The notes beneath the pieces were generated by a model. That model ran no database searches. It was not told the origin of the DNA and was given only the letters and a program-made list of their open reading frames with translations. From positions 268,001-332,000 of the forward strand of contig NZ_CP155792.1 in the NCBI RefSeq assembly GCF_039729015.1: a stretch of DNA of 64,000 nucleotides, given 5' to 3'. How positions within the stretch are numbered: position 1 is the stretch's first letter; each line of letters begins with the position of its first letter. The DNA comes from Blastococcus sp. HT6-30 (GTDB lineage Bacteria; Actinomycetota; Actinomycetes; Mycobacteriales; Geodermatophilaceae). The position numbers were made by a program, and so were the translations under genes. Below are positions 1 through 8,799 of the stretch, in pieces.

Positions 1-579
1 TTGACCTATGCCATCGACTACCCGGTCGATTCCGATATCAACGGACTTTCGCGGCGGCAGTTGACCGCCCTGGCGAGCGATATCATCGTGCTGCCTGACC
101 GGCACGTCGTCCGGTACTGCGGAGGGGAGTTCATCGCAGCCACGAGAGACAACCTGGCTGCGCTGAATGCGACTGCACGCGAACTCTGGCCGATCGTAAT
201 GCGGCGCCACGTCGAGGGGCTAATAAACGTCCGTGAAGAGGCTCACCTCCTGAGCCTAGCCGTCATGCGTCTCGGCCTTGACGTGGGCGGAGGTAACGCC
301 TATATCAAGAGACTTTGGACTCAGCCACTCAAGCCCCGAAACGTCACGGCAGACGATTCCAAGCTGGCGCTATGGCATGTTCCGGCAGAAAAGCGCTACG
401 GATTGCGACGCCTTTACCGACAACTCTCCGCAAGCTACTTCAAAGGAGGCGCAATCACCCATGCTGTCGACAGCGCGCAACTCGCTAAACGCCTAGGCAT
501 TCCGTACAACACCTTGGGCAAAACTGTCGCCGATGTAGGCGCAGCTGCCCGATCCCGACTAGTACACAAGCTTGGTTAG
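1..579 (+). CDS. Partial protein, possibly C-terminal part of a glycosyltransferase-like protein
   Basis: An open frame enters from the left edge and stops at 577-579. The TTG at position 1 may be only an internal codon, so the start is probably outside the window. About 192 residues are visible, with no membrane segment. The run YCGGEFIAATRDNL and the later AYIKRLWTQ with a downstream WHVP loosely resemble the C-terminal half of nucleotide-sugar-dependent transferases found in capsule loci, but I do not recognise the family with confidence. Its position directly before a GT2, a polymerase and a GT4 supports a glycan role. Base composition is lower in GC than the core genes of the window, as for its downstream neighbours. 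Confidence 0.45.
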   Translation: MTYAIDYPVDSDINGLSRRQLTALASDIIVLPDRHVVRYCGGEFIAATRDNLAALNATARELWPIVMRRHVEGLINVREEAHLLSLAVMRLGLDVGGGNAYIKRLWTQPLKPRNVTADDSKLALWHVPAEKRYGLRRLYRQLSASYFKGGAITHAVDSAQLAKRLGIPYNTLGKTVADVGAAARSRLVHKLG

Positions 580-709
580 GCACCGTATCGCGCCACCGGG
601 CTCTTCGCTCACCGGTAAGCTGGCCCCGGCTGCACTGCCTCAAGCGCATTGTTCACCGCGTGCTGGCCATCCATGATTTCACAACAGCGGCCGCTATGGA
701 GATGTAGGC

Positions 710-1675
710 ATGGACGCTCTGCGAGCTGAGGCGACCGGTCAGGGTCATGGTCGCCGAGTCGCGAACACCGCCGGCGAGGTCGGCACTGAATGGTGCGGCC
801 ACTCAAGTCCTCAGACGCCCTGCACAGGTGATGCTGCCCCTCGGCGCGTCCACAGTATTCTCGCGTGTCACAACCGTGCTCCCTTGACCGTGAGGGCAAT
901 CCAGTCCGCCAGCCGGGCGGCAAAAGCTGCAGGGGTGGACATTGATTTCGTCGTGTATGACGACGGTTCGACGGATGGAACGGCCGTAGGACTTCAGGCA
1001 TTGCCTGAAGACATCATCGTCCTAACTGGCTCGGGCCATGCTTATTGGGCCAAGAGCATGTCAGTAGCGGAAAAATTCGTTCTGGACAGATGGTGGCGAA
1101 CCGACGACCTAATCTTATGGTTGAACGACGACACTGTCCTTGACGAAACAGGCCTTGGCCACCTCGTCCGGATGATGACAGAGCCAGGAGTCTGCGTTGG
1201 CGCCGTCCGTAGTAGCGGATCCGGAGTGCCGACTTACGGTGGATTCAAATCAGACGGTTGGCATCCGCTCGCGTTCAAGCCGGTCTACCCACAGGGCCAC
1301 CCAGCACCAGTGGACGCTTTCAACGGAAACGCGGTACTTGTATCCATGCGCACGGCATTGAGGGTCGGAGGCATCGACGGCGAATTCAGTCATGCACTAG
1401 CTGACATCGACTATGGACTCCGTTGCCGCAACCTTGGGGTGCCTGTGAAGTTGTCAGCAACCACCGTAGGCGTATGCGACACGAACCCGCCAGCGGACTC
1501 AACGCAGCCTGTTCTATCACGATGGCGCATGTACGTCGGGGTCAAGGGCGGCGGGCACTATAGTTCGATGCGTCGGTTTGTGCTGAGGCACGAGCCCAGT
1601 AAGTGGCCGTGGGCCATGATCGTAAGCTATATGGCTTGGTGGGCGAGGGCGGCCATGCGAGGGTTGGGAAGGTGA
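710..1675 (+). CDS. GT2 family glycosyltransferase
   Basis: A GT-A fold transferase that likely adds a sugar from a nucleotide donor to a lipid-linked EPS intermediate at the inner membrane face. The catalytic domain begins near residue 46 (HSILACHNRAPL) and is followed by the donor-binding VVYDDGSTDGT. Later LWLNDDTVLD carries the metal-binding acidic residues, and ADIDYGLR is the typical GT2 acid motif. This layout resembles rhamnosyltransferase-type GT2 enzymes. The ATG at 710 has a GGAG about 9 bases upstream, but it gives an unusually long N-terminal leader of about 45 residues without family similarity, so a later start is possible. The stop overlaps the GTG of the next gene, indicating translational coupling. 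Confidence 0.8.
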   Translation: MDALRAEATGQGHGRRVANTAGEVGTEWCGHSSPQTPCTGDAAPRRVHSILACHNRAPLTVRAIQSASRAAKAAGVDIDFVVYDDGSTDGTAVGLQALPEDIIVLTGSGHAYWAKSMSVAEKFVLDRWWRTDDLILWLNDDTVLDETGLGHLVRMMTEPGVCVGAVRSSGSGVPTYGGFKSDGWHPLAFKPVYPQGHPAPVDAFNGNAVLVSMRTALRVGGIDGEFSHALADIDYGLRCRNLGVPVKLSATTVGVCDTNPPADSTQPVLSRWRMYVGVKGGGHYSSMRRFVLRHEPSKWPWAMIVSYMAWWARAAMRGLGR

Positions 1676-2973
1676 TCGAAGTCGCCTGGCTTGCTTTCCT
1701 ACTCGGAGGCGCCGTGGTTGCAGCTGCACTGTTCACAGCCGGCGTGAGCAACTGGCCCACCTTGGGTCTGACCAGCTTGCTCGCTCCCGCGGTACTCGCG
1801 TGGGAGATGCCCGCGCCCCCGCCATTGTTCTCTGTAGGCGGTAGCAACGTATTCGCCTACGACTTGATCGCCGTCGCATTCGGCCTGGTTGCGCTCCAGA
1901 GGCGCGCAGTGATCGCGGCAAGCCTCGGCCGTGCGACCATCTGGCTCCAAGGGCTGGCGCTGCTTCTGGTCATCTCCACATTGCGCGGGTTAGTGGCGAA
2001 CGACCTCGGAGGAGCGGTCAATGACGTTCGCTCTTTCGCGTACTTGGCGGTGACTTTTGCATGGTCGATGAGTCTCAACTGGGCGAAAAGAGCGAGCGCA
2101 GGATCAGTCTCGTCAGTCGGATGGGCGCGAATTGCCATCGTCTCAATGACGACGGTAGCCCTTTTTCACCTTATGCAGTACGGGCTGGGCGATCCAAACT
2201 CGCGAATCGACGCCGTGAGCGGGTTGGAGCAGACTTCCAGGGTACTCGTCTCGGGCCAGGCGCTGCTAGCACTTCTAGCGGCATACATCGTCTACGCATC
2301 GACGGAGCGGTATCGGTGTCTCTTCGCCCTGATGGCGCTTGTGGTCGTTGTACTCAGTCAACAGCGATCCGTCTGGTTAGCGGCGGCTCTCGGTATTGCT
2401 TTGGCTTTCCCATATCTTCACCCCCACACTCGCACAACTCTCGGGTTGACCATCGCAGCAGGTGGTAGTGCAATTTACGCGATGTACCACGATGCACTTG
2501 CTGGAGTGCAGAGCACCTTGGCTAACACAGGAACTTATGAAGGGCGAGTGCAGAGCTGGAGGGGGCTGCTCGTCGAATCCTGGCATTCGGGCTACGTGAA
2601 CGTCTTCCTCGGCTCTCCGATGGGCACGAGCTATGGGAGGTTCGAAGGCCCGGGCAGGTGGGTTGAGTACGCGCCACACAACTTTTATCTTTCGATCTAC
2701 TTACGTACCGGCGTTCTCGGTTTCCTGCTCTTCTTAGCCGCACTAGTGATCGGCTTCCGGTTGGCCCTATCCAGTCGGTCCTGGTTGCTCCTGTCCGTAC
2801 TTGTGACGCTTACCGTGTACGGATGGACATACTCGTGGGTGTGGTTCGCCATCCCGGCGCTTGCCCTTGCCTGGCAAGCTGCCGCCAAATCCGAGGGCGG
2901 TACCCCACCGCGGGATTATCCACTAAATCTGGACTGGGGCAACTCAACCGCCAGCGGTCAGGCTAAGCGATGA
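1672..2973 (+). CDS. Wzy-like O-antigen/EPS polymerase, membrane protein
   Basis: A polytopic membrane protein of about 433 residues with roughly ten or more hydrophobic segments. It matches the Wzy/O-antigen ligase superfamily in layout: many helices plus one large extracytoplasmic loop (around residues 290-350, with an Arg-rich stretch and GRVQSWRGL) before the last helices. The expected role is polymerisation of lipid-linked repeat units on the outer membrane face. I chose the GTG at 1672 because it overlaps the previous stop (GTGA) and removes a non-homologous extension starting at 1603. The 3' end overlaps the next ATG in an ATGA junction. Assignment rests on topology and neighbours because these polymerases diverge strongly in sequence. 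Confidence 0.75.
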   Translation: MIEVAWLAFLLGGAVVAAALFTAGVSNWPTLGLTSLLAPAVLAWEMPAPPPLFSVGGSNVFAYDLIAVAFGLVALQRRAVIAASLGRATIWLQGLALLLVISTLRGLVANDLGGAVNDVRSFAYLAVTFAWSMSLNWAKRASAGSVSSVGWARIAIVSMTTVALFHLMQYGLGDPNSRIDAVSGLEQTSRVLVSGQALLALLAAYIVYASTERYRCLFALMALVVVVLSQQRSVWLAAALGIALAFPYLHPHTRTTLGLTIAAGGSAIYAMYHDALAGVQSTLANTGTYEGRVQSWRGLLVESWHSGYVNVFLGSPMGTSYGRFEGPGRWVEYAPHNFYLSIYLRTGVLGFLLFLAALVIGFRLALSSRSWLLLSVLVTLTVYGWTYSWVWFAIPALALAWQAAAKSEGGTPPRDYPLNLDWGNSTASGQAKR

Positions 2974-3995
2974 GGGTACTGCACATATTGGGCCCCATTC
3001 GTCCAAGTGGAATGGAGCGCATGCTGGTTTCGGCTGCCCCGTATTTCGCTGCGGCTGGCGTCGAATCGCACGTCTTCGGACGTACCGATGCTGCAAATTA
3101 TAGTGAGCGCCTGAGGGAGGCTGGCTACGTCGTCCATATGACTTCGAGCCAGGGAATGGGGTCTTGGCGCGATCTTGCGCGTACGCTAAGGCGCGGACGT
3201 TTCGACGTGGTGCACATACACACAGAGGGAAAGTACTTGGCGACTGTCCTCGCGGTCGTCTTGGCCTCTAGAGGCCGGGCGAGGATCGTCCGAACGGTGC
3301 ATAACGTCTTCAACGCGCAGGGGCTGTGGCTCTTCAAACGTCGCCTGCAAGCCACTTTGGCGGATCCATTCGTTCACGTAGTGGTTGCACCCTCCGACGA
3401 TGTAGTACGGCACGAGAGGATGTTCGGCCGACGTCCGCGCCTGATCTATAACTGGGTGGACGACGAGTTCTTTGACGTGCGGAGGCGTCGGCGCAACCGT
3501 GAGGAGGGTGCAAGTCCTGCTGTGGGACTCATCGTTGGCAACTGCTCTGAAGTCAAGCGACATGAACTGGCGCTGGAGGCTGTCTCTCGCCTCGGACATT
3601 CTGTAGCCCACCTGGGGATAGAAACGTCTGCTTCGCAGCAGGAGGCCGTGCTGCTAGACAAGCTTGACCAGGCGGGCGTTGTACTTGTAAGAGGCGTAGG
3701 AGACCCGGCGCTTATCATGAGCACGGCTAGCTACTTTCTGATGCCAAGCGTGTGGGAGGGAATGGGCGTGGCTTTAGCCGAGGCGCTAGTGGCTGGACTT
3801 CCGGCGGTAGTGAGCGACTCGCCGGGGCTACAATGGTCTAAGGGCTTGCCGGGAGTATCCATGGTGCCGCCACTCATCGACGAGTGGACTGCTGCTATCG
3901 ATGAGTTGGACTCGGGGCCAGCCCCTGCAGCCCTACCAATCGACTTCTCAGCCTCTCGCGGCGTCAGCGAGTACCTGAGCATCTACGCCGGGTAA
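2970..3995 (+). CDS. GT4 family glycosyltransferase
   Basis: A GT-B fold retaining transferase of 341 residues. The N-terminal Rossmann half starts MRVLHILGPIRPSGMERML, a glycine/serine donor-side loop typical of GT4, and contains DVVHIHTEGKYL. The C-terminal half has PSVWEGMGVALAEALVAG, the EX7E signature that binds the nucleotide-sugar phosphate. It probably extends the EPS repeat unit on the cytoplasmic side. The start overlaps the polymerase stop by four bases (ATGA), so both are translated as one coupled unit. Composition is lower in GC than the core EPS genes. Confidence 0.85.
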   Translation: MRVLHILGPIRPSGMERMLVSAAPYFAAAGVESHVFGRTDAANYSERLREAGYVVHMTSSQGMGSWRDLARTLRRGRFDVVHIHTEGKYLATVLAVVLASRGRARIVRTVHNVFNAQGLWLFKRRLQATLADPFVHVVVAPSDDVVRHERMFGRRPRLIYNWVDDEFFDVRRRRRNREEGASPAVGLIVGNCSEVKRHELALEAVSRLGHSVAHLGIETSASQQEAVLLDKLDQAGVVLVRGVGDPALIMSTASYFLMPSVWEGMGVALAEALVAGLPAVVSDSPGLQWSKGLPGVSMVPPLIDEWTAAIDELDSGPAPAALPIDFSASRGVSEYLSIYAG

Positions 3996-4025
3996 TGGCC
4001 CTGGTCACGTCGCGGAGGGGGAAGT

Positions 4026-4622
4026 GTGGAATCGCCGTTAATCAGGAGCGTGGTGGAGCAAAGCTTCGGCTTGCGGAGGAAGGCTAATGTTGTCCGTCGC
4101 GCTCGGACGCTGAGACGGTCTGTTCGTCAGAACGTATCCGTGGGCGAGGGTTTCCGGTTGGGTGAGCGGTCCGTACTCTGGGCACCCAGCTCCCTTATCG
4201 TTGGGTCAAATGTTCAGGTGGGATCGGACGTGCGAATCGAGGTCGACGGGCAGATTGGGGATTGCGTCCTGATCGCAAACTCAGTCGGTGTTGTCGGCCG
4301 CCGGGATCATCTGGCAACGCAGTTGGGCGTGCCGATAACAGAGGCCATGTGGGTAGGGGAGAACGCTGCCCTCTTGAGCGACCCAGTGGCTATAGGTTCC
4401 GATGTCTGGCTCGGGTACGGGGCCACAATCCTGTCGGGTGTACGTATCGGGGATAGCGCGATTGTGGGGGCGGGGGCTGTGGTGTCGAGGGATGTGGCAC
4501 CGAATACGGTGGTTGCTGGCAACCCCTCGCGAGTCGTGGGTCGCAGGTTCAGCCAGGCGGAAATGGACGAGCACTGGGCGGTTCTCGGCGCCAAGGGTAT
4601 CCGGCCTTGCGTCGCGAAGTAG
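4026..4622 (+). CDS. Left-handed beta-helix (hexapeptide repeat) acyltransferase
   Basis: A 198-residue O- or N-acyltransferase of the LbH family, likely decorating a sugar with an acetyl group from acetyl-CoA. The parallel beta-helix covers about residues 45-175, shown by repeated hexapeptide rungs such as IGSDVWLGYGATILSGVRIG and IVGAGAVVSRDVAPNTVVAG, the classic closing coils with NPSRVVG. A His in the loop before the final coils (RRDHLA) is a candidate catalytic base. The GTG at 4026 has GGAGGGG upstream. It lies 30 bases after the GT4 stop in the same operon. The acceptor sugar cannot be read from sequence. Confidence 0.82.
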   Translation: MESPLIRSVVEQSFGLRRKANVVRRARTLRRSVRQNVSVGEGFRLGERSVLWAPSSLIVGSNVQVGSDVRIEVDGQIGDCVLIANSVGVVGRRDHLATQLGVPITEAMWVGENAALLSDPVAIGSDVWLGYGATILSGVRIGDSAIVGAGAVVSRDVAPNTVVAGNPSRVVGRRFSQAEMDEHWAVLGAKGIRPCVAK

Positions 4623-4685
4623 CGAGCGATGGCAACCACCGTGATGTAGCGGACGGTTGCTGGTGTTGGAGGAGGTGGAAGCCGG

Positions 4686-5759
4686 TTGCGACTTTTGTAT
4701 GTGCCGAATGAGGATGGCGACTTCCGCCAACTAGGCTTTCGTCGCCCACTTCAAAACTTGCTTGACGCGGGCCGGATCGCTGCGGTCAGTGTCTATAGTC
4801 TGCAATGGCGCATTCGACGGTCGGGTAACGCCGAAGTCGAGCGGCGCGGTCTAATCGAACGCGTAGAGAGCTTCAAGCCTTCCGTCATCTTGATGCAGCA
4901 CCTGGGTGCCACCGGTTTACAGGACAAGCATTTCCGGCTCATGCGCCAAGCCGGCAGTTTCGAGCTGATATATCATGAGGCGGACCCGTACAGCCGGTTT
5001 GTTCATCCGTTACCTCGCGCGGCACGAGCCGCGGGTCGAGCCGCTGACGTAGTGTTCACGGTAGGGCGGGGCACTTTCTCAGAGAACTTCGTGCGTGCGG
5101 GTGCGCGGGACGTCCGCTGGGTCCCGCACGTGTTTGAGCCGGATCGTTATCCATTCGTCCCGGCTCGTCTGAGCTCAACGCGTGAGTTTGACGTCGTCAT
5201 GATCGCCAATCGAAATTCACCTCGCATGCGCGGGCTGCCCGGATGGCGGAAGCGCATTGCTTATGCACAATACCTCGAGGGCCGCTTCGGATCCCGGTTC
5301 GCCCTTTTCGGAGCGGGCTGGGATGGGCCCTCCGCTCGTGGCCCGATCCCCTTCTCGAAGCAAGACCAGGCTATTCGGGCTGGCTGGGTCTCCACGAATT
5401 GGGACCACTATGCCGATGAACCCTGGTATTTCTCGAACCGACTGCCGATCTCGTTGTGGGCTGGGTCGATCCATGCTACTGGCTACCATCCGGGCTACGA
5501 GGATATATTCCCGAATAACACCAGGCCCTTCGTTAAATATGCGGGGGACTTCGACCGGTTAGGCGACTTGGTCGAGGAGGCCTTGAACGCGTCTATCTCG
5601 GAGCGGCTGGCGGCGTGCATCGAGGCGCAAAAGTATGCTAGTCGGTACATGCGACAGGATGACCAGCTCCTGCAAATGTTAAATTGGCGGGACGGAGGTC
5701 GAGTTGTGGCTCGGCCAGATGAATGGGACCTATCGGTGAACGTGCCGGACGAGCTATAG
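4686..5759 (+). CDS. CgeB-like glycosyltransferase
   Basis: A 357-residue protein resembling the CgeB/YkvP group of GT-B enzymes. The N-terminal half has a short Rossmann pattern (MRLLYVPNEDGDF, then SVILMQHLGATG). The middle contains VVFTVGRGTFSENFVRAGARD and WVPHVFEPDRYPF, typical of the CgeB interdomain stretch. The C-terminal half has the donor-binding region LPISLWAGSIHATGYHPGYE. The start is TTG at 4686, supported by GGAGGAGGTGG about 8 bases upstream. It closes the left low-GC glycan block, and mobile-element debris follows directly. Confidence 0.72.
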   Translation: MRLLYVPNEDGDFRQLGFRRPLQNLLDAGRIAAVSVYSLQWRIRRSGNAEVERRGLIERVESFKPSVILMQHLGATGLQDKHFRLMRQAGSFELIYHEADPYSRFVHPLPRAARAAGRAADVVFTVGRGTFSENFVRAGARDVRWVPHVFEPDRYPFVPARLSSTREFDVVMIANRNSPRMRGLPGWRKRIAYAQYLEGRFGSRFALFGAGWDGPSARGPIPFSKQDQAIRAGWVSTNWDHYADEPWYFSNRLPISLWAGSIHATGYHPGYEDIFPNNTRPFVKYAGDFDRLGDLVEEALNASISERLAACIEAQKYASRYMRQDDQLLQMLNWRDGGRVVARPDEWDLSVNVPDEL

Positions 5760-5889
5760 TCGGACCAGTTGAAGTGAATGAGTAATGAGCGAGCGGCCTA
5801 GTTGCACCCGGCCAGGAGGTTAGTGACGGCGGATCGCGGCCGAACGCAGAAAATCTCCGAGTGAGGGGTGGCTTGTCGAAGGCCGGAAC

Positions 5890-6073
5890 CGATTCCGAGG
5901 TCCTCGTGCCCCACGGTGGTACTTGGTCACCGAGTGGGCATATCGCGGGATTTTCACCCATAAACGAGCGGCGCGCTGCCGCCCTTGCCCCCTGGTTAGA
6001 GCAGTACAACGCTCGACGTCGCCACAGTGCACTCGGCTGCCCGCCCCCGATCAGCCGTCTGGCACCAACCTGA
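5890..6073 (+). pseudogene. C-terminal fragment of an IS481-type transposase
   Basis: Only the end of an integrase-like transposase remains. One frame carries TEWAYRGIFTHK (from about 5929) and then coding similarity jumps to a second frame reading ERRAAALAPWLEQYNARRRH, followed by SALGCPPPISRL. That is the typical IS481 C-terminus. The switch implies a frameshift. No catalytic Asp residues remain, and no inverted repeats were recognised next to it. It marks the junction between the low-GC glycan block and the insertion-sequence pile. Confidence 0.7.
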
Positions 6074-6077
6074 TGGC

Positions 6078-6315
6078 CAGGTGCGCGGCACTAGTCGTCG
6101 ATGGCGTTCTTGTAGCCGTGGAACGGGTCCAGCGTGGCGACCTCGACCCGCCTGCGGAACGCCTCGCCGCCGCGTTGGGCGAGCCAGTCGGCGTAGGCCT
6201 TCCCCGACCGGCCGGGCACCAGGTCCAGCAGTCGTGCGCGGACCCGTCCTGCCTGGTCACGGGTCAGGTCGACCATGCCGGTCAGCTCCTTGGGGCCGCG
6301 ACGGGCCTTGCCCCC
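6078..6315 (-). pseudogene. Internal fragment of an ISL3 transposase
   Basis: On the minus strand this fragment reads RRGPKELTGMVDLTRD and continues to FHGYKNAIDD, nearly identical to the middle of the intact ISL3 transposase at 9545-10906 but with small differences (an extra Gly in QRGGEAF, and a different sequence upstream of RRGPKEL). It ends abruptly at about 6091, where the intact copy continues with QLEDAVAV. It is therefore a piece of a second, related ISL3 copy, cut on its right by the IS3 element. Confidence 0.8.
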
Positions 6316-6339
6316 TGATCTTGGGCACGCGTGGGGTGT

Positions 6340-7206
6340 CTACGCCGCGGTTGGCAGCGTAGCTGGAGCCCGGCGGGCCTCGTAGTCGTTCGGGCTGATC
6401 TGGCCGCAGGCGGAGTGCCGGCGGCGCGTGTTGTAGCGGGTGGCCCAGGCGAAGACCGCCCGGCGGGCCTCGGCCGGCGTGCTCCAGCCGGACGCGCCGG
6501 CCAGCGTCTCGCGCTTGAGGGTGGCGTTGAACGACTCGGCCAGCGCGTTGTCCGCACTTGAGCCGACCACGCCCATCGGCCGGACGACACCGAGCCGGGC
6601 GCAGAGGGCGGCGTAGGCCCGGGAGGTGTACTGCGCGCCATGATCGCCGTGGAAGATCGCCCCGGCCAGGCTGCCGCGGGTGGCGGCGGCCGCGAGTAGG
6701 GCGTCGGTGACCAGGTCGGTGCGCATGTGGTCGGCGATCGACCAGCCGACCAGCCGGCGGGAGAAGCAGTCGATCACCGTCGCCAGGTACAGGGTGCTGC
6801 CGTCGGCGCAGGGCAGGTAGGTGATGTCCCCGACGTACTTCATGTTCGTATCGTCGGCGGTGAAGTCGCGTTCGAGCAGGTCGGGGACCTGCTCATCGGC
6901 CGGCTCGGGCACGGTGGTGCGCACACCCGGCGACGCAGCCGGATCCCGGCGATGCCGTGGGCGACCATCACCCGTGCGACCCGCTTGTGGTTCACCCGGT
7001 CCGCCGGGTCGGCGCCGTCGTTGAGCGCGGCGGTCACCGGCGGCGCCCCGTAGGCGCGGTTGGACGGCTCGGCGGCATGCACCCGCCCGGATCCGCTCCG
7101 CAAGCTGCTCATCGGCGGACTGGCGGGCCGCCCGGGACTCGGCGGCGGCCTCCCACGCGTAGAACGAGCCCCGACTGACCTCCACCAGCTGGCACATCCG
7201 CTTCAC
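6340..7206 (-). pseudogene. IS3 OrfB transposase with compensated frameshifts
   Basis: The DDE integrase core is recognisable: YVGDITYLP, FHGDHGAQYTS and NALAESFNATLKRE carry the catalytic D, D and E, and the C-terminus has YNTRRRHSACGQISPNDYE. Between about 7083 and 6922 the family-like sequence (NRAYGAPPVTAAL, VNHKRVARVMVAHGIAGIRL) lies in another frame. This implies an extra G near 7083 and two extra bases near 6922 that restore the frame. Upstream, a TAG at 7237-7239 sits where the family has Gln in the conserved SRFQFVADH stretch, which would block an OrfAB fusion. The ORF is long but the helix-turn-helix region is scrambled, so it is called a pseudogene. Confidence 0.78.
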
Positions 7207-7247
7207 CTCGAAGGCGTCCCGGTGGTCGGCGACGAACTAGAAGCGGG

Positions 7248-7580
7248 TCACCAGCGCGTCTCCCCGGCGAAATACTTGGCCGCCGCCCGCATAATGCCCC
7301 GCTCGGCGCCCAGCTTCCGCTCGTTCGCCTCCAGCTCGGCGACTCGGGCGCGCAGCCGGGCCAGCTCCTGATCGGGCGCTTCCCCGCCCGGCGGCGGAGC
7401 GCCGTCGGGTCGCGGGTAGCGGCCCCGGATCGGTACCCCGGCGGCCCTCAACCACGCCGACAGGGTCGTGTCCACGATCCCCAGGTCGGCGGCGATCCCA
7501 GCAACCGTCGACCCTTCTGTCGTCCGGTACAGCTCCACCGCGTCTCGGCGGAACTCCTCCGAGTACACCTTCCGCACCAC
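7248..7580 (-). CDS. IS3 OrfA, helix-turn-helix protein
   Basis: A 110-residue protein. MVRKVYSEEFRRDAVELY starts the HTH_Tnp_1 domain, GSTVAGIAADLGI is the helix-turn-helix, and LARLRARVAELEANERKL is the leucine-zipper-like coiled coil before KYFAGETRW. This is the DNA-binding partner of IS3 transposases. The frame is intact, but its OrfB partner is damaged. The 264 bases to the right, up to the next gene, hold nothing I recognise. Confidence 0.85.
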   Translation of the reverse strand: MVRKVYSEEFRRDAVELYRTTEGSTVAGIAADLGIVDTTLSAWLRAAGVPIRGRYPRPDGAPPPGGEAPDQELARLRARVAELEANERKLGAERGIMRAAAKYFAGETRW

Positions 7581-7854
7581 GAGCCGATCATCTCGCTTCC
7601 TCCAGGTTCAGCCTGGATTCAGCGTGTCCACCAGACGGGGGCAGGTCCCGGTGTCCGGCCCGCTGGGGCCACTTGAGAGGGGGCAACCCCGCCCGCTGGC
7701 AATGCTCCCTCCTCTGTCCCTGCGCGCGCCGCTGGCCTTGACCGGGCAAGTTCGGCCGCGACCAGCGCATCCCGGATCCCGGCCCAAGCCCTTTCAGCCG
7801 CGACTCCAAGTTGCGGGGAGGGCGGGCCGCGACCCGATCCTCTACGGTCTCGGC

Positions 7855-8733
7855 ATGGCCCGGCATGGATCCACCGTCGAGATAGTCAGGAAGCAAGTAC
7901 GTGCGGCGACGGACGGGCGGGCAGGTCGTGCAGCAGCCTTACCTGCCCGCGCCGGCATCGCGGCGAAGCACGCCGGAAGACATCTCGGCCAGCTCGCCAA
8001 GTGGTTGGCGCACAGCAAAGAGCACACAAACTTCACAGTCCATTTGCAGGAAACTAACCACGAGCACCTGGCTTGGTTCGTAGCGGACTTGACGGGCATT
8101 ACCGTGCAGCAAGCCCGAGGATACATTCAGGAGCTTCGTGAGGACGAAGAACTCCAAAAGTTCGTCCGTCACCGAGCGCGCGTCGGCCCACGTAGCGGGC
8201 TGATCGATCCGGAAGCACGCTTCGGGAGACGCCTCGGCTGGTATGCGATAACCCGGGCCCGGCAGCCGCGCCTCGTCGTGGAGTGCGGCATTGACAAGGG
8301 GCTCGGCACCCTCGCTTTTGCCGCCGCTCTTCGTAGGAACGAGATGGAAGGTGGAACGACTGGCCGAGTACTTGCCATTGACGTCAACCCAAGCGCCGGG
8401 GCGCTGATCGGCGGCCCGTATGCAGCCTACGTCGACCAGGCGATCGCGCCGTCGGTCGACGTGCTGCGATCACTGGACGAGCAAATCGACGTCTTCCTGC
8501 ACGACAGCGACCACAACCTGGAGTACGAGCAGCAGGAGCTACTGATGGCCGCCGAGCATCTGGCGCCTCGAGGAATAGTCCTCAGCGATAATCCGTCCCT
8601 CACGCTGCCCATGTGGGCTGAGGCAGCGGGGCGACACTTCGCGTTCTTCCAAGAGCGCCCGCAGAACAGCTGGCTAGCAGGGAGCGGCTTTGGTGTCGCC
8701 CTAGACCGGAAAGCCTTCCTCGCACTGGGCTGA
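7855..8733 (+). CDS. Class I SAM-dependent methyltransferase (Methyltransf_24-like)
   Basis: About 292 residues. An N-terminal helical region (residues 1-120) is followed by a Rossmann methyltransferase core: RLVVECGIDKGLGTLAFAAAL is a variant motif I in which E-C-G-x-x-x-G binds SAM, GRVLAIDVNP is motif II with the acidic ribose-binding Asp, and IDVFLHDSDHNLEYEQQEL is the hallmark of the Methyltransf_24 group. Likely a sugar or small-molecule O-methyltransferase in glycan modification. The frame is open from 7468, but the ATG at 7855 is preferred because upstream residues lack family character. It stands alone between mobile elements, so it may be cargo stranded by insertions. Confidence 0.72.
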   Translation: MARHGSTVEIVRKQVRAATDGRAGRAAALPARAGIAAKHAGRHLGQLAKWLAHSKEHTNFTVHLQETNHEHLAWFVADLTGITVQQARGYIQELREDEELQKFVRHRARVGPRSGLIDPEARFGRRLGWYAITRARQPRLVVECGIDKGLGTLAFAAALRRNEMEGGTTGRVLAIDVNPSAGALIGGPYAAYVDQAIAPSVDVLRSLDEQIDVFLHDSDHNLEYEQQELLMAAEHLAPRGIVLSDNPSLTLPMWAEAAGRHFAFFQERPQNSWLAGSGFGVALDRKAFLALG

Positions 8734-8799
8734 CCACACGCGGGCACCGAGTGTCACTGCCACACCTGCTGTGCCGCCTCCTGCCGTGCCCCACCTGGT

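Larger units (their letters stand above)
6316..7590 (-). mobile_element. Decayed IS3-family insertion sequence
   Basis: About 1.27 kb containing orfA (7248-7580) and orfB (6340-7206) in the usual IS3 order, transcribed leftward. Both candidate ends begin TGATC when read inward (6316-6320 and the complement of 7586-7590), with only weak similarity further in, so the boundaries are approximate. I found no matching target duplication. The left end abuts the ISL3 fragment. Stop and frameshift mutations in orfB make it probably immobile. Confidence 0.65.
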
